Shown: positions 1 to 11,892 of the stretch, piece by piece
Position numbering within the stretch: position 1 is the stretch's first letter
Layout: each line of letters starts with the position of its first letter
Origin: Cercozoa sp. M6MM
Lineage: Eukaryota > Endomyxa: Ascetosporea
Reading direction: 5' to 3' (one strand)
DNA length: 64,000 bases
NCBI GenBank assembly: GCA_040357565.1
Contig: JBDODJ010000018.1
Position numbers and translations under genes: made by a program
Notes under the pieces: model-generated
Databases searched by the model: none
What the model was told of the DNA's origin: nothing
Seen by the model: the letters and a program-made list of their open reading frames with translations, nothing else

Positions 1-44
<44 letters not shown>
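1..44. repeat. (TG)n microsatellite in DNALI1 intron
   Basis: About 20 TG units at the left edge. Read on the minus strand they are (CA)n starting directly behind the donor of the DNALI1 exon ending at 45 (donor gtaaca), so the repeat is intronic. Confidence 0.9.
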
Positions 45-45
<1 letters not shown>

Positions 46-613
46 TTGTGAGCCTCAATGATATCTTTCAGGTGGTCTCGCACTTGAAACAGGAGCATGC
101 CTTTTTCGAGCTCTTCGCAACAAATTTGCCGAACAATCTCGTTGAAGAGGGAACCGAAAAGTCGCTGTCGTTCGCCGAACAAGTAGACAGACAACTCCGA
201 AGTTTGAGGCGGAAGTTGTGACAACAAGTTGTCGAATTCCTTTGCGAGCTCTCGCACCTCTCGGGTGTTACATGGTTGGGATGAGGCCTGTTTTGCATGC
301 TTGTTGTCTTGACAGTGAGCCTGAGTCATCAGAGAGCGATACCTGCTGTAGATGCGTATCTCCATTGGATTCAAAGATTCTGTTCATTTCAAAAACATGC
401 GGTGAGAGCGGGCTAAAAACGCTTCCAACAGTTGGAAGGCTTACCGTGGGGGAAACAGCTCTCCAACACGCGACGACAAACACTTTTGACTTAGGGCGTC
501 GGGATCGGTGCTGAACGAAGAAGACCGTAGCAAAGAGTACCACGCACGTCGACACAGTCGACAATATCTTACCTATCTGACACAATCTTTGGCTTCTCGT
601 ACTTGCTGCCCAT
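45..613 (-). CDS. DNALI1: Axonemal dynein light intermediate chain p28 (DNALI1), 5' part
   Basis: Light chain of inner-arm dyneins in cilia and flagella, where it binds the heavy chain N-terminus with actin or centrin. Four exons keep frame: 613-573, 510-445, 379-343 and 287-45 (129 codons so far). The gene continues off the left edge behind a (CA)n intron. The ATG at 613 gives MGSKYEKPK. Family landmarks are the ELFPPR motif (animal proteins have ILPPRE), a QQASS segment matching QQVSS, and the conserved core FNEIVRQICCEELEKGMLL followed by QVRDHLKDIIEAHK. Animal p28 has a charged coiled-coil after this point, which lies outside the window. Donors are gtaaga, gtaagc, gtatcg and gtaaca. It is divergent from a kinesin-2 gene. 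Its presence implies motile cilia. Confidence 0.88.
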
Positions 614-894
614 TCACTCAACCCATGCTTTCATTTGTGGCACATTGAAACAAACCAACTGAAGCTACAAAAGCCATCTCGATGTTGAATCCATTAACGA
701 CGAACAACACTGTACGGTACAGCCTACTCCTTTCGCTCGACACGCGTCTAGGTCTGCTGGTACGGGCACATTTCAGACTCAGTTTGCTTTCATGTTTTAT
801 GTTCGTTCCGCGCGGAAAATAAAACTACCGACGATCCAAAAACACTTCAGCCGGCCTCGTCTAACCTACTGTTAATGCATTCACGCGTAACAAT
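614..894. promoter_or_regulatory. Shared divergent promoter region of DNALI1 and kinesin-2
   Basis: These 281 bases separate the two start codons on opposite strands. They hold a perfect palindrome at 710-722 (CTGTAC-G-GTACAG). No TATA box is obvious. Co-regulation of two flagellar motor genes is an inference from the arrangement. Confidence 0.45.
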
Positions 895-3191
895 ATGAAG
901 CTCATGTCTAAGAAACCGCAAGAGGTGAGCGAAACAATCAAGGTAGCAGTTCGTCTGCGCCCATTCAACTCAGTAGAGCTGGCAGGGGGTGCGGTGGCGG
1001 AATCAATCGTCAGTGCGCGAAGAGCTGGAGCTGATCGACCAGGCGAAATCCTTGTGAAAGCACCAAAAGACACTGACAAGACAACGAAGGCGCGGTCGGA
1101 ACGAAAGAGGCCAAAGGAGGCGCGTTTGTTCTCTTTTGACGATGTCTTTCCAAGCGATTCGACGCAGCTTGAGGTTTTCGACAAGTGCGTAGTTCCCATC
1201 GTCGACAGTGTTGTTCTCGGGTTTAATGGTACAGTTCTGGCATATGGCCAAACAGGCACAGGAAAGGTAACACCGTTTTCTTTCCAAGGTTTAAACCAAA
1301 CGAAAAACTGAAGTTGATTTCTTCCCAGACATTCACGATGGAAGGTGATCCCGATGACAATGTTCAACGTGGAGTGATTCCGCGCGCTTTTAAGCGTATC
1401 TTTGATCATATCAGTGACTGCGCTGGCGATACTGAGTATCTCGTCCGAGCCAGTTTCCTCGAGATATACAACGACGAAGCATACGACCTGCTGCATAGCA
1501 AGAAAGCACGGCGTCGTTTGGAATTGCACCAAGACAGCGACGGTGCGTTTTTTGTCCAAGACCTGACGGAAATCACGGCTCGCAGTCCCTCCGAATTGAT
1601 GGAAGTGCTGCGGCGAGGACAAAAATCACGCTCGGTTGGTGCGACAAAGATGAACCCCGGCAGCAGTCGAAGTCACTCGATCTTTCAAGTCCAGATCGAG
1701 TCATGTGTCACACATGAAGACACAAAAACTTACAAACGCGGCAAGTTAAATCTTGTTGACCTTGGTACTTTCTCTCCTTCTACCTTGCAGCCCCCTCCCC
1801 GCCCCCGTTAATGTTGATACTTTGCAGCTGGTTCTGAAAGGCAAAAGAAGACCGAATCGACAGGCGAGCGTTTTCTTGAAGCCAAAAATATTAATCTGTC
1901 CCTGGCGGCGCTAGGCAATTGCATCAAAGCACTCACGACAGCTTCTTCGCAGCACGTGCCCTTTCGTGACTCGAAACTCACGCGGCTGTTGAAAGATTCG
2001 CTGGGAGGCAACACAAGAACTGCAATGATCGCGACAATTGGACCCTGCTCATTCAACCACGACGAGACAGTGAACACACTGAGGTATGCGAATAGAGCCA
2101 AGACTATCAAGAACCGTCCGCACATCAATGAAGACCCGAAAGACGCAAAACTACGCATGATGAAGGAGGAACTTGACAACCTTCGCAAAACGCTAGCGCT
2201 GCAGGTGGGCGGCACTCTAGAGGTTCAGGAAGGCAGAACTATAGTAGGCGAAGAGGTCGAAGATGAACAAATGAAGCAGCAAATTAAATCCGAACGAGCG
2301 AAGCTCGCTGAAATGCAGCGAGAGCTGCAGAAGCGCCAGTCACAGCAAGTGGCTGAACACGACACCATGCGCAAGGAAGCGAAAGAGCTTGAGGCCCAAC
2401 TTCGGAAGCATGAAAGGACCATGGAGCAACGCGAAAGAGCGGTAGACAAGCTGCGAGCAGTCATTGCCGACAAAGAGTCGATGCTGCTCCACGGACACGC
2501 TGGGGATGACGAGAGCGGCATTGGACTCTCGGAGCTGAAACAGCAGATGCAAGAGCGCAAGGAAGCGCTGAACAGGATACGATCACAGACAGCAGCGTTG
2601 AAGGACCAAGGCGAGCTGATCGAAAGAGAAATTCAGCAGGTTGATGAAGAGCTCACTGAAATTTCACGGAGCTGTACATCACTTGAAGAAGAACTTACCA
2701 TGCTCAAGCAGCACACCTCTGAGTGCAGACAGCACTGCGCTCGTATCGACGAAGAGAAACAGGACATTCAGGCAGAGTTTGACACTGAGCGAGACGAATT
2801 GGTCGAGTCCATGCGCGCGCTCACTTCTCAGTTGCGCCTCAAAAACATGATGGTGAGACGATTGATCCCAGAGAAGTGGTTCAGCGTCATCGAATCGATG
2901 GCCGGTTGGGATCCACGAGACGAGTGCTGGAGACTACCCGCCGCTGATCTCGCGTGCAACGGCGAGGAGCCGTCAATTCCGGTCACATCGCAGCGCGAGC
3001 ACCGCATCCGAACCGCTGTCCGAGAGCGCATCGTCGAGCACCTCGCAGCAGAGAGCGCCCCTCACAACAGCGACGAATGGAACGAGGTCGAAGTCGACCG
3101 CGAGCAAGTGGAAGAACTGGAAGATGTTTTCTTCAGCGGCATATCGTTTGTAAACTGTTTGAGGCTTTTTCTTGATGCTGCCGGTATCTAG
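895..3191 (+). CDS. Kinesin-2-like N-terminal motor protein
   Basis: Plus-end microtubule motor; kinesin-2 drives anterograde intraflagellar transport. Exons 895-1266, 1329-1764 and 1828-3191 join in frame to give 723 residues. Motifs in order: VRLRPF near the start, P-loop [10 protein letters not shown] across intron 1, switch [10 protein letters not shown], switch II VDLAGSE across intron 2, then [13 protein letters not shown] and the neck [17 protein letters not shown], which is the kinesin-2 (KIF3/FLA10) form. A charged coiled-coil from about residue 340 to 560 follows, then a globular tail ending at 3191. The first intron interrupts the P-loop between Lys and Thr. The subfamily call rests on the NEDPKDA neck. 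It is divergent from the axonemal dynein light chain gene, which suits a ciliary role. Confidence 0.92.
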
Positions 3192-3637
3192 CGACTTTGT
3201 ACGATGTATCCTGCGTAGGACCGACCTCCGTACATGTCGTACGAAGACGTGGTCGGGGAGCGTGTTCACCGAGATATGTAGAGTGGGAGTCCGGGGAATA
3301 CCCTCGTAGTTTTTATTTTAACACAACTTAGATGTACCGATGTATGTCCTGTTGGTTTAACATAATGTTGTTACTAGTAAGCTCTTTTCGGCGGATTTAG
3401 CGCATGCAAGTACGCTGCTTGTACGATTTTTGTTTTCAACCTGGTCCCTCCCTCAATTGCGACATAGAATTGCTGCAAGTCCGAAAAATCGCAGGTAGGC
3501 TCGTGAAGTGCGCAAATCCACCGACTTTCAGCCAAGTACGTCCTGCGGACAGAACTTGAAACTCACTGATAGATATCCTGGCCAATAGAAGTTAGAATCG
3601 GAAAACAGAGGAAGGCTTGAAAGAGAAAGCGAAGAAA
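3192..3637. other. Intergenic, kinesin-2 to aquaporin
   Basis: No coding frame with gene-like features. The first 70 bases are rich in CGTAC words (for example 3219-3246). AT-rich tracts follow that may carry the kinesin-2 3' end and the aquaporin promoter. Confidence 0.5.
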
Positions 3638-5020
3638 ATGGAAAAGGACCTTCTATACAAAGGTTTCGTTGAGTTCTTTGGAACCTTTAGCTTCCTCGTC
3701 TTAGGAATTGGAGGCGCAAACGTTGCTGTGGCGATTGGTAAGTCCGTGGTCTGCTGAATTCTATCTTCGTTGGTCAGCCAAGTCCTTTGCTCTGTTTCAA
3801 TATCATCAGGTGGATTATTCGGTGTTGCGACTGCGTTTGGACTTGGCCTTTTCATCGCGGTTCTGCTGTTCGGAGAACTATCAGGCGCACATTTAAACCC
3901 CGCAATCTCCACTGCGTTCGCACTGTTCCGCCGGAGAGACTTCCCGCCGGTGCAGTGGTTCGTCTACGTTGTCGCACAACTGGGTATCGATTTTCCTGCT
4001 AGTGTTGGCATGCGTGCGATATCGATATATTTAGTTGGAGGATTCTGTGCCGCGTTCATACTCTGGCTAACTTGGACGGTGCATGATGGGCGTACCCTCG
4101 ACTACGCGTGCGGCTTCACGAAGATCGCTGCAGGCTTCTTGGCTGAGACAGTTGTAAATACACTGGCAGTTTGAGCGAAAAAATTATAAAGGTTTGTCTT
4201 TTGGTAGGGCACAATGCTACTTACGTTGGTAGTGGCACGTACTTGCGCCGCGAAGGAGTAAATTGTGTGTAAATAATCGTTGATTTGCTACCCCATGAGT
4301 ACATACGTATGTAGTGGCTCGGTGGTTCGCGTTGCCGCAGGCGCAGGAGGTTTTAAACACTTAAATTTATGCCCACCTTTACCTTTAACTCCTGAACTCC
4401 CGACCCGTGTCTCTGCTTATTTATCTCTTTAAGCGTCACAGCCGTTCTTACTGGAATCATCTTGGTCTTTGGGGTCGTTTCTGGTGGATGCTTCAATCCT
4501 GCACGCGACTTTGGTCCTCGCTTCGGTATCCATGTCTGTGTGTAGAATTCACTTTACTTTTGTCTAATTATCGATGCACCGTGTATATTCTCCATATGAT
4601 TAGTACTGTTCAGTCTAGAGGTTTTATTCATTGCGCTTTTACTGCACAGTTAACTTAATGAACGGTGTGCCATTCGGCATCGCTCTCAAGCAGTGTGTAA
4701 ATTTAACTTACCTGGCTTGCCTTGTCATGTTTGCCGAGGAGATATACTAACTGCGCTGTTTGTGCCAGTGGCTCTACTTGATAGCTCCAACCCTGGGTGC
4801 AGTGATTGGTCTGGCCATTCACGACTATGCCTTTGTGTGCGAAGAAAGGTACTTTACCCCTCGTACACTATAATTAGACAGCTCTGATGTTAACCCTGAG
4901 CAGTATGCCACGTACCAGCAGTCGTCGTCGCTCGGTACAGATGTCCAAAGCGCAAGCAGGAACAGAAGACCAACAGGATGTGCTTCTCTGACCGTCGAAG
5001 AAAATCGAACTGAAGAGTGA
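3638..5020 (+). CDS. Aquaporin / MIP-family channel
   Basis: Six-helix membrane channel for water or small neutral solutes. Eight exons keep frame: 3638-3737, 3810-3983, 4035-4153, 4208-4257, 4434-4525, 4650-4696, 4769-4848 and 4882-5020, giving 266 residues. The first NPA box reads SGAHLNPAIS at about residue 68 and the second reads GGCFNPARDFGPR at about residue 185. Both are intact. The D after the second NPA (NPARD) is typical of glyceroporins and related channels. Hydrophobic helices lie between, and the polar tail (about 45 residues, Ser- and Gln-rich) is cytosolic. Introns are 50-180 bases, several with the donor gtaaat. An unspliced reading appears to stop near 4174, so annotation without the introns would truncate the protein. 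Confidence 0.9.
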
Positions 5021-5422
5021 CAGACTAAACCTGACAATTGAATTTGGCACTAGCGCTACGGGACAAAACCTCCTCGCCTCGATGGGAACAGCATCGAATA
5101 TTCGATTGCAAAAATCCGCATGCACGAGTCAGTGAACACAGGAACTGAAACGTCATAGTTCAGTTCAGTTCAGTTAGATATGATGATCGTTGTCTCCTCT
5201 GCTCTTGTCGAATGATTGTACAATGGAACGTCAAGTTTCGTTAGGTTGTGGCAGACTGATTCAACTGAATGGTGGAGTCCAACTTGTGCACGTACTCTTG
5301 AGTAACAGTGCCGTGTTCACCTATAAAAATGTAAGCCCAACTGTAAGATATGCATCTTCGAGATACGAGATCGGATACCAAAGATGTGGTTTGCCGGGTT
5401 TACGCTCTTGACTTGCCCGACA
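5021..5422. other. Convergent intergenic region with (AGTTC)n
   Basis: Lies between the 3' ends of the aquaporin (+) and the PDCD4-like gene (-). It contains a short AGTTC tandem at 5157-5175. Short open frames here lack recognisable features. The last PDCD4 exon could extend into 5320-5420. Confidence 0.45.
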
Positions 5423-7722
5423 CTAAAAGTTTTCGTGCGTGTTGAAAACGAATCCACCAAGCACAAACAGAAAAGAGTACATGTGGTCCCAGTGCACTCG
5501 AGCATGCGGGAAGTCGACGACTGTGTCGCCAAGTCCACTCTCCACTCGCTGACGCCCAATTGTCCACTGGCGCGATGTGAGCATGTCCTCTTCGATTAGT
5601 TTCTGTAGCCTATGCCGAAAATGCACATGAACTTAAATTGTGCACGGGCACGTACGTCACCCAACAACGCATGTGTCAACTGAAAGGCAAAGCGGTACAG
5701 CAACCCAGCAAGCATGGACTCGCGCTTACGTCCAACGTCGCAAGCGGCACGGAAAGCTTGAACAACGACTTCGTGTCCACTGTTCCCAAAGATAATTCGA
5801 ACTTAGCCAAAACACAAACAGGACTAAAATCTCAAAACAAACAAACAGGTGCGGACGGTCGTGGAGAATGCTGTTGAAGCCTTCAACCGCTGCACTCAGG
5901 TCAGTGCATTCAAAGAACTCTCGAGCCAGCTGTCGCAGCTCGTTGCGCATGTGACGCACCGTGCGACCGTCAGTGGCAACGACGCCCCAGCAGGCACTCA
6001 GTGCAGCTCTGTCCAGGTACACACTTTAAGACAACGGAGTGACAATCAAAATCAGTTCCAGTACCTAGAGTGTGGCAAGTCCTGTCCACATATTTATGTA
6101 TATTTGAATTGAAGTACAACACAACGCAACGGGTACCAAGAGCGTCTGAGCGTGCTTCAGAATCTTTAAGCCAAGATCGCCTTCCACAAAAAACTACCCC
6201 ACGAACAGTCGAAGTTGTCGCATTATTTAATATCTAGAATACAACAGGGGCACTTACGGCACGTGACGTGTCCAAGAACTTGGGAATCAGCGCTTCGTCG
6301 TCCACTGCGCGTGCGACAAACTTGCTCAGGTACTCGACCACCTTGGGCATGTCGAGAACAAGGTCTTCCGCGCGCTGCAGCAGGAGCAAGAAGCCTTTCT
6401 CAACTTGCTCCTGAGACAGTGGCGCGAACTCGCTTTCGCCTGTCTGCGAGGTGCAAGCCGCCAGCAGACGAGAGACATGCCTGGAAAATCACGAAATTGG
6501 TTCGAGGTTGAGTAGACAAGGATGCAAGCAGAAATATTACTCTCGTTGTGCCGGGTTGCCGTCCATCGAGACATTGACGAGTGTTTTGACGAACTCGAAA
6601 TGCCACAGCGGCTCATCAACCTCGAGCAACGCTCTGCGCGTTTCTTCGATATTGCCGGTTGCCAAGAACTCCGTCACAATATCACGGAACACTCGCTTCA
6701 AGCGACGCAGCTGCGCGGGCGTCGATGCAACTTCCAGTGAGTGGGTTGCCTCGCGCGACAACATGTGCGAATCGATGAGACGATGCGCAATGTGGTTCAA
6801 GTCTTCGAGCAGTTTAGCTTAATTAACAACACGAACTACATCGAAAAATGGAAAACAAAAGTACATTCGTCAGCATCGGGTGCGTCAAGCATGAGATCCG
6901 GCAACTCACGATAAAGCCCAATCACAGTGCTGGCCAGCTGTCGGCTTGTAAGAATTTCGATGTTGTCTACTCACAAAGAAGAATAAGTCGGGGTGTTCCA
7001 CGGTGAGATCATTTAACAATCACCCATATGAGCGAGTAATTCGGCCACTTCGTCGCACGCAGTTGTCTGCGTCGACGTGATACCTTCATCCTCCTCTTTG
7101 ATGCCGTATTCGATTCCCTGGGTATTAAATTCTCATATTACGATACAACGACAATGTAAAGGCAGTAACTCAGGTGGAATTGTACCACTTTGTGCTGCAG
7201 CACATCCAGCAATGCGGATTTGATCAGTTCGCGTGCAAAGTGATGGTGCAGATCAGGAGCATTCTTCGCGGTGAGGGCTTCAATACACGACTTACGATCG
7301 AAGGTGGCCTATTGAGACATACACACATTGGAGAAGTTTTATACAGTTGTTCGGCGGGAAGGACGGCTTACAAGGAAGGAATGCGACAGGTCACGCCTAC
7401 AGCAAAGCCATTTTTATCATCAAAACACACTTAAACTTATAGTGCGAGATAAAATAGAATACGCCTCAAGCTTGAATCGGCGAACTTCTTCCGCACTGCG
7501 GTGCAAGTTGCGGTTGAACTTCTCCTCGTCCGCGTCGATAAGCTCGTAAAAGCTCTCGGCGGAACTCACGCGCGAGATTGAGCGTGCGTAGTCTTCGGCA
7601 GGGTCACCGAGAAAGGCAGAAAACTTCTTGCCGCTCTTTGCCTTCTTGCTTGGCATGACGTTCTTCTTGCCAGAGTTCTTTTCGCTTGAATGGGGAGCGG
7701 GTGAGCGATGCGTTCGAGTCAT
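5423..7722 (-). CDS. PDCD4: PDCD4-like protein with MA3 domains
   Basis: PDCD4 proteins use MA3 domains to bind the helicase eIF4A and restrain translation. The start ATG is at 7722-7720, followed by a basic Lys/Ser-rich N-terminus. Exons that join in frame include 7308-7186, 7117-7024, 6969-6865, 6817-6541 and one starting at 6480. MA3 signatures: RVFRDIVTEFLATGNIEETR followed by LWHFEFVKTLVNVSM, then KGFLLLLQRAEDLVLDMPK with FVARAVDDEALIPKFLD, and a second unit with FFECTDLSAAVEGF, GHEVVVQAFRAACDVGRK and VVDFPHA. The pair of MA3 units separates it from eIF4G, which has other domains. Joins around 6260-6020, at 7450-7420 and at the 3' end were not fully resolved. Confidence 0.82.
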
Positions 7723-8274
7723 ACCCTGAAAGATGAGAGATAATGTGCCAAGGATCTTTGCAACCACAAAAATTGAGCCAGGGGAGAGAAGGTCGCCCCT
7801 GCTCAAGAGAACAAACCCCTGCACCAGATCTAAGATTCAGTGCGTAAGCACAAAGAAAAACTCGCAGCGGAAGATTCACTTTTTCTCACCGTGCTGGTCA
7901 CTTTGGTCGTTTTTGCCGGGTCAAACGGTCAAAATTGCAAACCACGGTTTAGTAGGGCGTTTAACTGCAGCGACGTACAGAATACAGACCAATCTGACCC
8001 GAGGAGGATCCAAAATGCGCAAATGTGGCCCTAATTATCAAGGTCTGGACGAAAGAGTGATTGGGCTCAGTTTTCTGTTTCAACAGTTTTGCGGCTCTGT
8101 TTGTCGCTTAGGACTGACTTTGGCTATTGCGCCGAACGACGACTGCTGCGGTGTGTGCACACACACACACCACAATTGCTTGATATGCTGCGCGACGGTA
8201 GTGCTCCTGTTGATTGTTCTCCGGTTAAAATGTAAATTATCACGACAACATTTCTTTTTGGTGCGTGCCTGCAG
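7723..8274. other. Divergent intergenic region
   Basis: Lies between the PDCD4-like start (-) and the first supported exon of the next gene (+). A short AC run is at 8157-8171. It may hold a 5' exon of the plus-strand gene, whose ATG I could not place. No other feature seen. Confidence 0.4.
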
Positions 8275-11034
8275 ACACAGTATGGCTGTCGCACATTGAA
8301 CAAAACCGTCGCGTGTGGAAGCGATAGTACGTTGTTTCTAACGTTGCTGTGCGGATTCAACAAAGCTGCAATTGTATCTGCGTGCATACAGTCATGCTCT
8401 GATCGACCAGTCTAGGCAAGAGTTGGTTCTCCGGTACGCGTGTTTCATGAAACAGCTCTGTGTGTGGTAATGGCACTACTGAAGTACTGTTTGTAGAACC
8501 ACGAACAAGGAGGAGGAGCAGTGCTTATCGTTGCGGCAGGTTCGCCGGGTGCTCGAGTCAGGCGATTTTGCCAACGCCCTTGATATCTACATTGCCAGGG
8601 ACTCGTTGCACGAGGGTAGCCCTGTGTTTTTATGCTGTCATGCTGGTTGAGAGTTAACTTTTGGGCGCACAGACGATGTGAGTGCAGAACAGTGTACCGT
8701 GCAGACGTTGCTACTGCCTTCACGGCGTGGGCAGTGTCACTGGCTGCAACGATTCGCGCTGCAGGCGCTGCGGCAGTTTGCTGCGCTGGCAAATACGCAT
8801 GCTGTGCCATCTCCTGTAAACTCAATCCTCATTTAGGTCATGACCTCTGTTTCACGTATGTTTGCATACAGGCGACGAGTGAATCGGTATCAACGTCGGC
8901 AACGTCTGCAGTGTCGGTCCCAACCCTCGCCATCAGTACAGACAGCGTCAGTACAGACAGGAAAACATTGTCTCGCCATCGATCTCGATCGTACCCGTTC
9001 TAGTGTGTCTGTGTGTCTGTGTGTCTGTGTGTCTGTGTGTCTGTGTGTCTGTGTGTCTGTATATGTGTCGTAATATCTGCGCACGTATACAGCCGATGGT
9101 TTAAGTCGTGGCGCACACCACCCAGCAGCGGCAGCAGCAAACCCGCAGACAACAGTGCCGATTCGGATGTGGGTTACGCGTGCTTGCTCCGCGGCGAGAT
9201 TAAGCAGCTGTTGGAGGCGTCCATTCGCGCAATAGACAACCTGCACGTGGTACTGTTCTGAGCATTTTGCTGGTGTAAAAGCCACCATACAAATGCCACA
9301 TACACTCAGATCAAGGAACAAAGTATCAAGGAGCTGTGTTCGCAAGCTACGCAAGTTGCCCTTTTCCGTACTAGTCCTGCTTGCAGATTTCGCACCAACA
9401 GCGGTCTCGTTGAAATGTCGGTGCAGTGTCAGAGACCTACCCTCAAGTCGCGAGCGAACACGATGAGCAACGCGTTATTGCTGCCTTTTATCTCGCACTG
9501 CGTGGTATCCAACCTTCTGAATTTATTCGTGTCGTATCGCGCTACCTTCTTTTGGCAGAAGAAGCACCGTTGCCACGTGAACTGCAAACTGACCCTGAAG
9601 GCATCCGACTGTAGCTCCCCTCCTCTGTGTGTATGGCACACTGCTCACATCTCACACGAACAGACTAGCCAGACAGGATTTATCGGGCGCTGAGCAAGTG
9701 CTGCGTGCCATTCTGCGCATCAACGCCGCTTTGCTATCCGGAGGTAGTCTGGTAGACAGGCGTGTGGGGTTAAAAGCGAGGATCGACACACCTGAGCAGG
9801 AGCGGGCGAAGACGCGCGCCGACACTTGTTGCAAACACGACGTCTGCTGCTGCGCAAGTATGGCTTTCTCTGCTTGTAGTCTCATCCGCGTGGATGCAAG
9901 CATATTCAGAAAGCAGCACTGTCTGTCCTTGCTGCGCGAGAAGAAACAAGACATGCAACGAGCGACATTGCTGGTAGTTTGTTTTCCAATACTTTTCGAT
10001 TCATCCCGTGACTCGGCCGCAGTTGTCGGAACTGAGTGCGCTGTGTCACGACTTGCATACGTTCGTGCGACTGCAACGAGCACGTAGCGACAAGTTGCGC
10101 CAATTGGAAGCGAGTGTACAAGGAGATGGAGGGTACTTCATACGTCCTGAGCTCTACTGCATCCACCATGCCTATTCCACCGTTTGTAGTGTGTCAGCAA
10201 CACGCGAGCAGGCGTCGATAGCACTGGAACAAGCGCGCGTGCGTCGACAGCAACTCGCGGCGTTGGATACGGACTTATTGTCGTTCTTCCCGCCGGCGGT
10301 GCCGTCACAGGACATGGATCAGTCTCAGAGTGACTACGGTCGATCAGAGAGTGACCACAGTGATCATATGAGTGATCATAGTGACCATTCTGAGCACGAA
10401 TTGGATCCACTCACACGGGATGCCGACGCGTGTTTCCGGCTCTTGCATAGTGTGTGCTCTCCAGACTACGACTTGTCTCCGCTGCCCCCGTATGCATCAT
10501 TTTCACACATTGTGTGTATGCGTGTGTATATACCTTGTGGTAGACCTCTGGAGGTAGAACTCGGTGTGCGTGATGCGATGTGTGCCTTGGTTGAAGCGCG
10601 TGCCGCTGCCTTCTACAAGGTATCCTACTGTTCAGTCTCTCTCCTCCCAGATCGTACTTTTGTCTCTGTAGCACACGACGTCTTCGATTGCTGCACGAAG
10701 ATTAGCGACCGAGGCGAATGCGTTGTTGTACTTTCTCCCCAGATACTCTATCAGTTGCCTGCCTCACCCTGTCTGCCTGTAGGGAACGTGTGGATCGGCA
10801 GCGGCAAAAGTGCGCTCTGTTGCAACGTTCCGACCTTCGAAAGCGGTGTCGACACCATGCTGAATCTCACGTAGCATCTGTCCCTTTCTTTTTATTTCTG
10901 TACATCCTATGTACACCTGTTGTACTGTAGTGTTCTCTAATGCGAATACTGGCACTGTTGACTCAAGATGAACTTGCTTCGGCCTTGTCCATGTACGTTC
11001 GTCACTGTAGCTAAGACCGACTGGTCAAATTGAC

Positions 11035-11077
<43 letters not shown>

Positions 11078-11387
11078 CCCTTGTCAGAAGCGGTTCCACT
11101 GTTTCTCACTGCTGCTGACACTGCACGGCGCCGTGCCGAGTCGATCGCCATGCGTGGCAAGATTGATGTGCGTGCACTTTTTGTAAGACTATCCCTCCCC
11201 CGCCCCGCCCCTGTTTCGATTGTATGCAATCAAGTGTACGTATCAACAGGTCAGTGTCAAATCGCAGATCGCGGCTGCCAAGGAGCGTCAAGCCTCGCGA
11301 CTGCTGCAGCACTGCCAAATCGTTGGCGACACCGTCGTTGTGCAACCTCCCGGTGAAGACGGGTTCCCGTTCGACTTGCTTGACTAG
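8275..11387 (+). CDS. Unassigned multi-exon helical protein
   Basis: Product not recognised. Supported coding pieces in order: WLSHIEQNRRVWKR joined in phase to ALIDQSRQELVLRYACFMKQL, then LRQVRRVLESGDFANALDIY (8535-8600), TLLLPSRRGQCHWLQRFALQ (8705-8770), GEIKQLLEASIRAIDNLHV (9200-9250), FYLALRGIQPSEFIRVVSRY (9485-9545), LSELSALCHDLHTFVRLQRA (10022-10080), REQASIALEQARVRRQQLAA (10203-10262), an Asp/Ser/His repeat near 10320-10400, and a C-terminus ending GDTVVVQPPGEDGFPFDLLD at 11387. The content is mostly amphipathic helix and weakly resembles vesicle-tethering subunits (VPS54/COG style), but that is only an impression. The start codon and several joins are unresolved. Introns carry TGTGTGTC and (GT)n repeats. 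Confidence 0.5.
9002..9062. repeat. TGTGTGTC octamer tandem repeat
   Basis: About seven copies of an 8-base unit between coding pieces of the unassigned plus-strand gene, most likely intronic. A splice acceptor (cgtatacag) follows at about 9091. Confidence 0.85.
11036..11074. repeat. (GT)n microsatellite
   Basis: About 19 GT units ending at a gtgcag acceptor, so it lies inside an intron of the unassigned plus-strand gene. Confidence 0.85.
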
Positions 11388-11892
11388 CCGTAGACGGCTC
11401 AGTATCGTCTAGGTACTCTGACGTAAGTGACTACTCCCCTAGAACCCAGTCTGTATGACACGACAAGATGACTCGCTCTAACAGCATGTATTGATTTCTC
11501 CTATGGGAAGCATACCAGCGAGGTCTAGGTTAGATTGAAACCGGCCCGCACCGCACGAATCGTACACGTATGTTTCGGTACCAGCACCCAAGCTACTGCG
11601 CTCGTCCAGTTTTTCCCGACTTTCGTTTAGCGCAGTTGTGGGCAGGGCAATGAACCAACGGCGAACTGAGCTGATCGGATGCTGCGACAGTCAGTAGTGA
11701 ACGATTGGACAGCGAACCTGTCAGCCCACTACTTTATCGATAACAGAACCCCCGGAAATTCAGTGTTAAAATATTGTTTTTGTCCGGGCTGGCAGCTAAG
11801 ATGAACAAAGTTGTCCCAGTTGACTTTGCAGGCCGTCAGCGACTGTATTTGCAAATCCTCTTGACCTTATCCACCTGTGGTATTCTTGTAGG
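11388..11892. other. Intergenic region upstream of cysteine-rich gene
   Basis: Tandem plus-strand arrangement. Nothing coding recognised. It presumably carries the terminator of the upstream gene and the promoter of the next one. Confidence 0.4.

Noticed and set aside
4151-4174. Premature stop in the aquaporin
   Set aside because: Splicing at 4153 into 4208 restores the frame and the second NPA motif.
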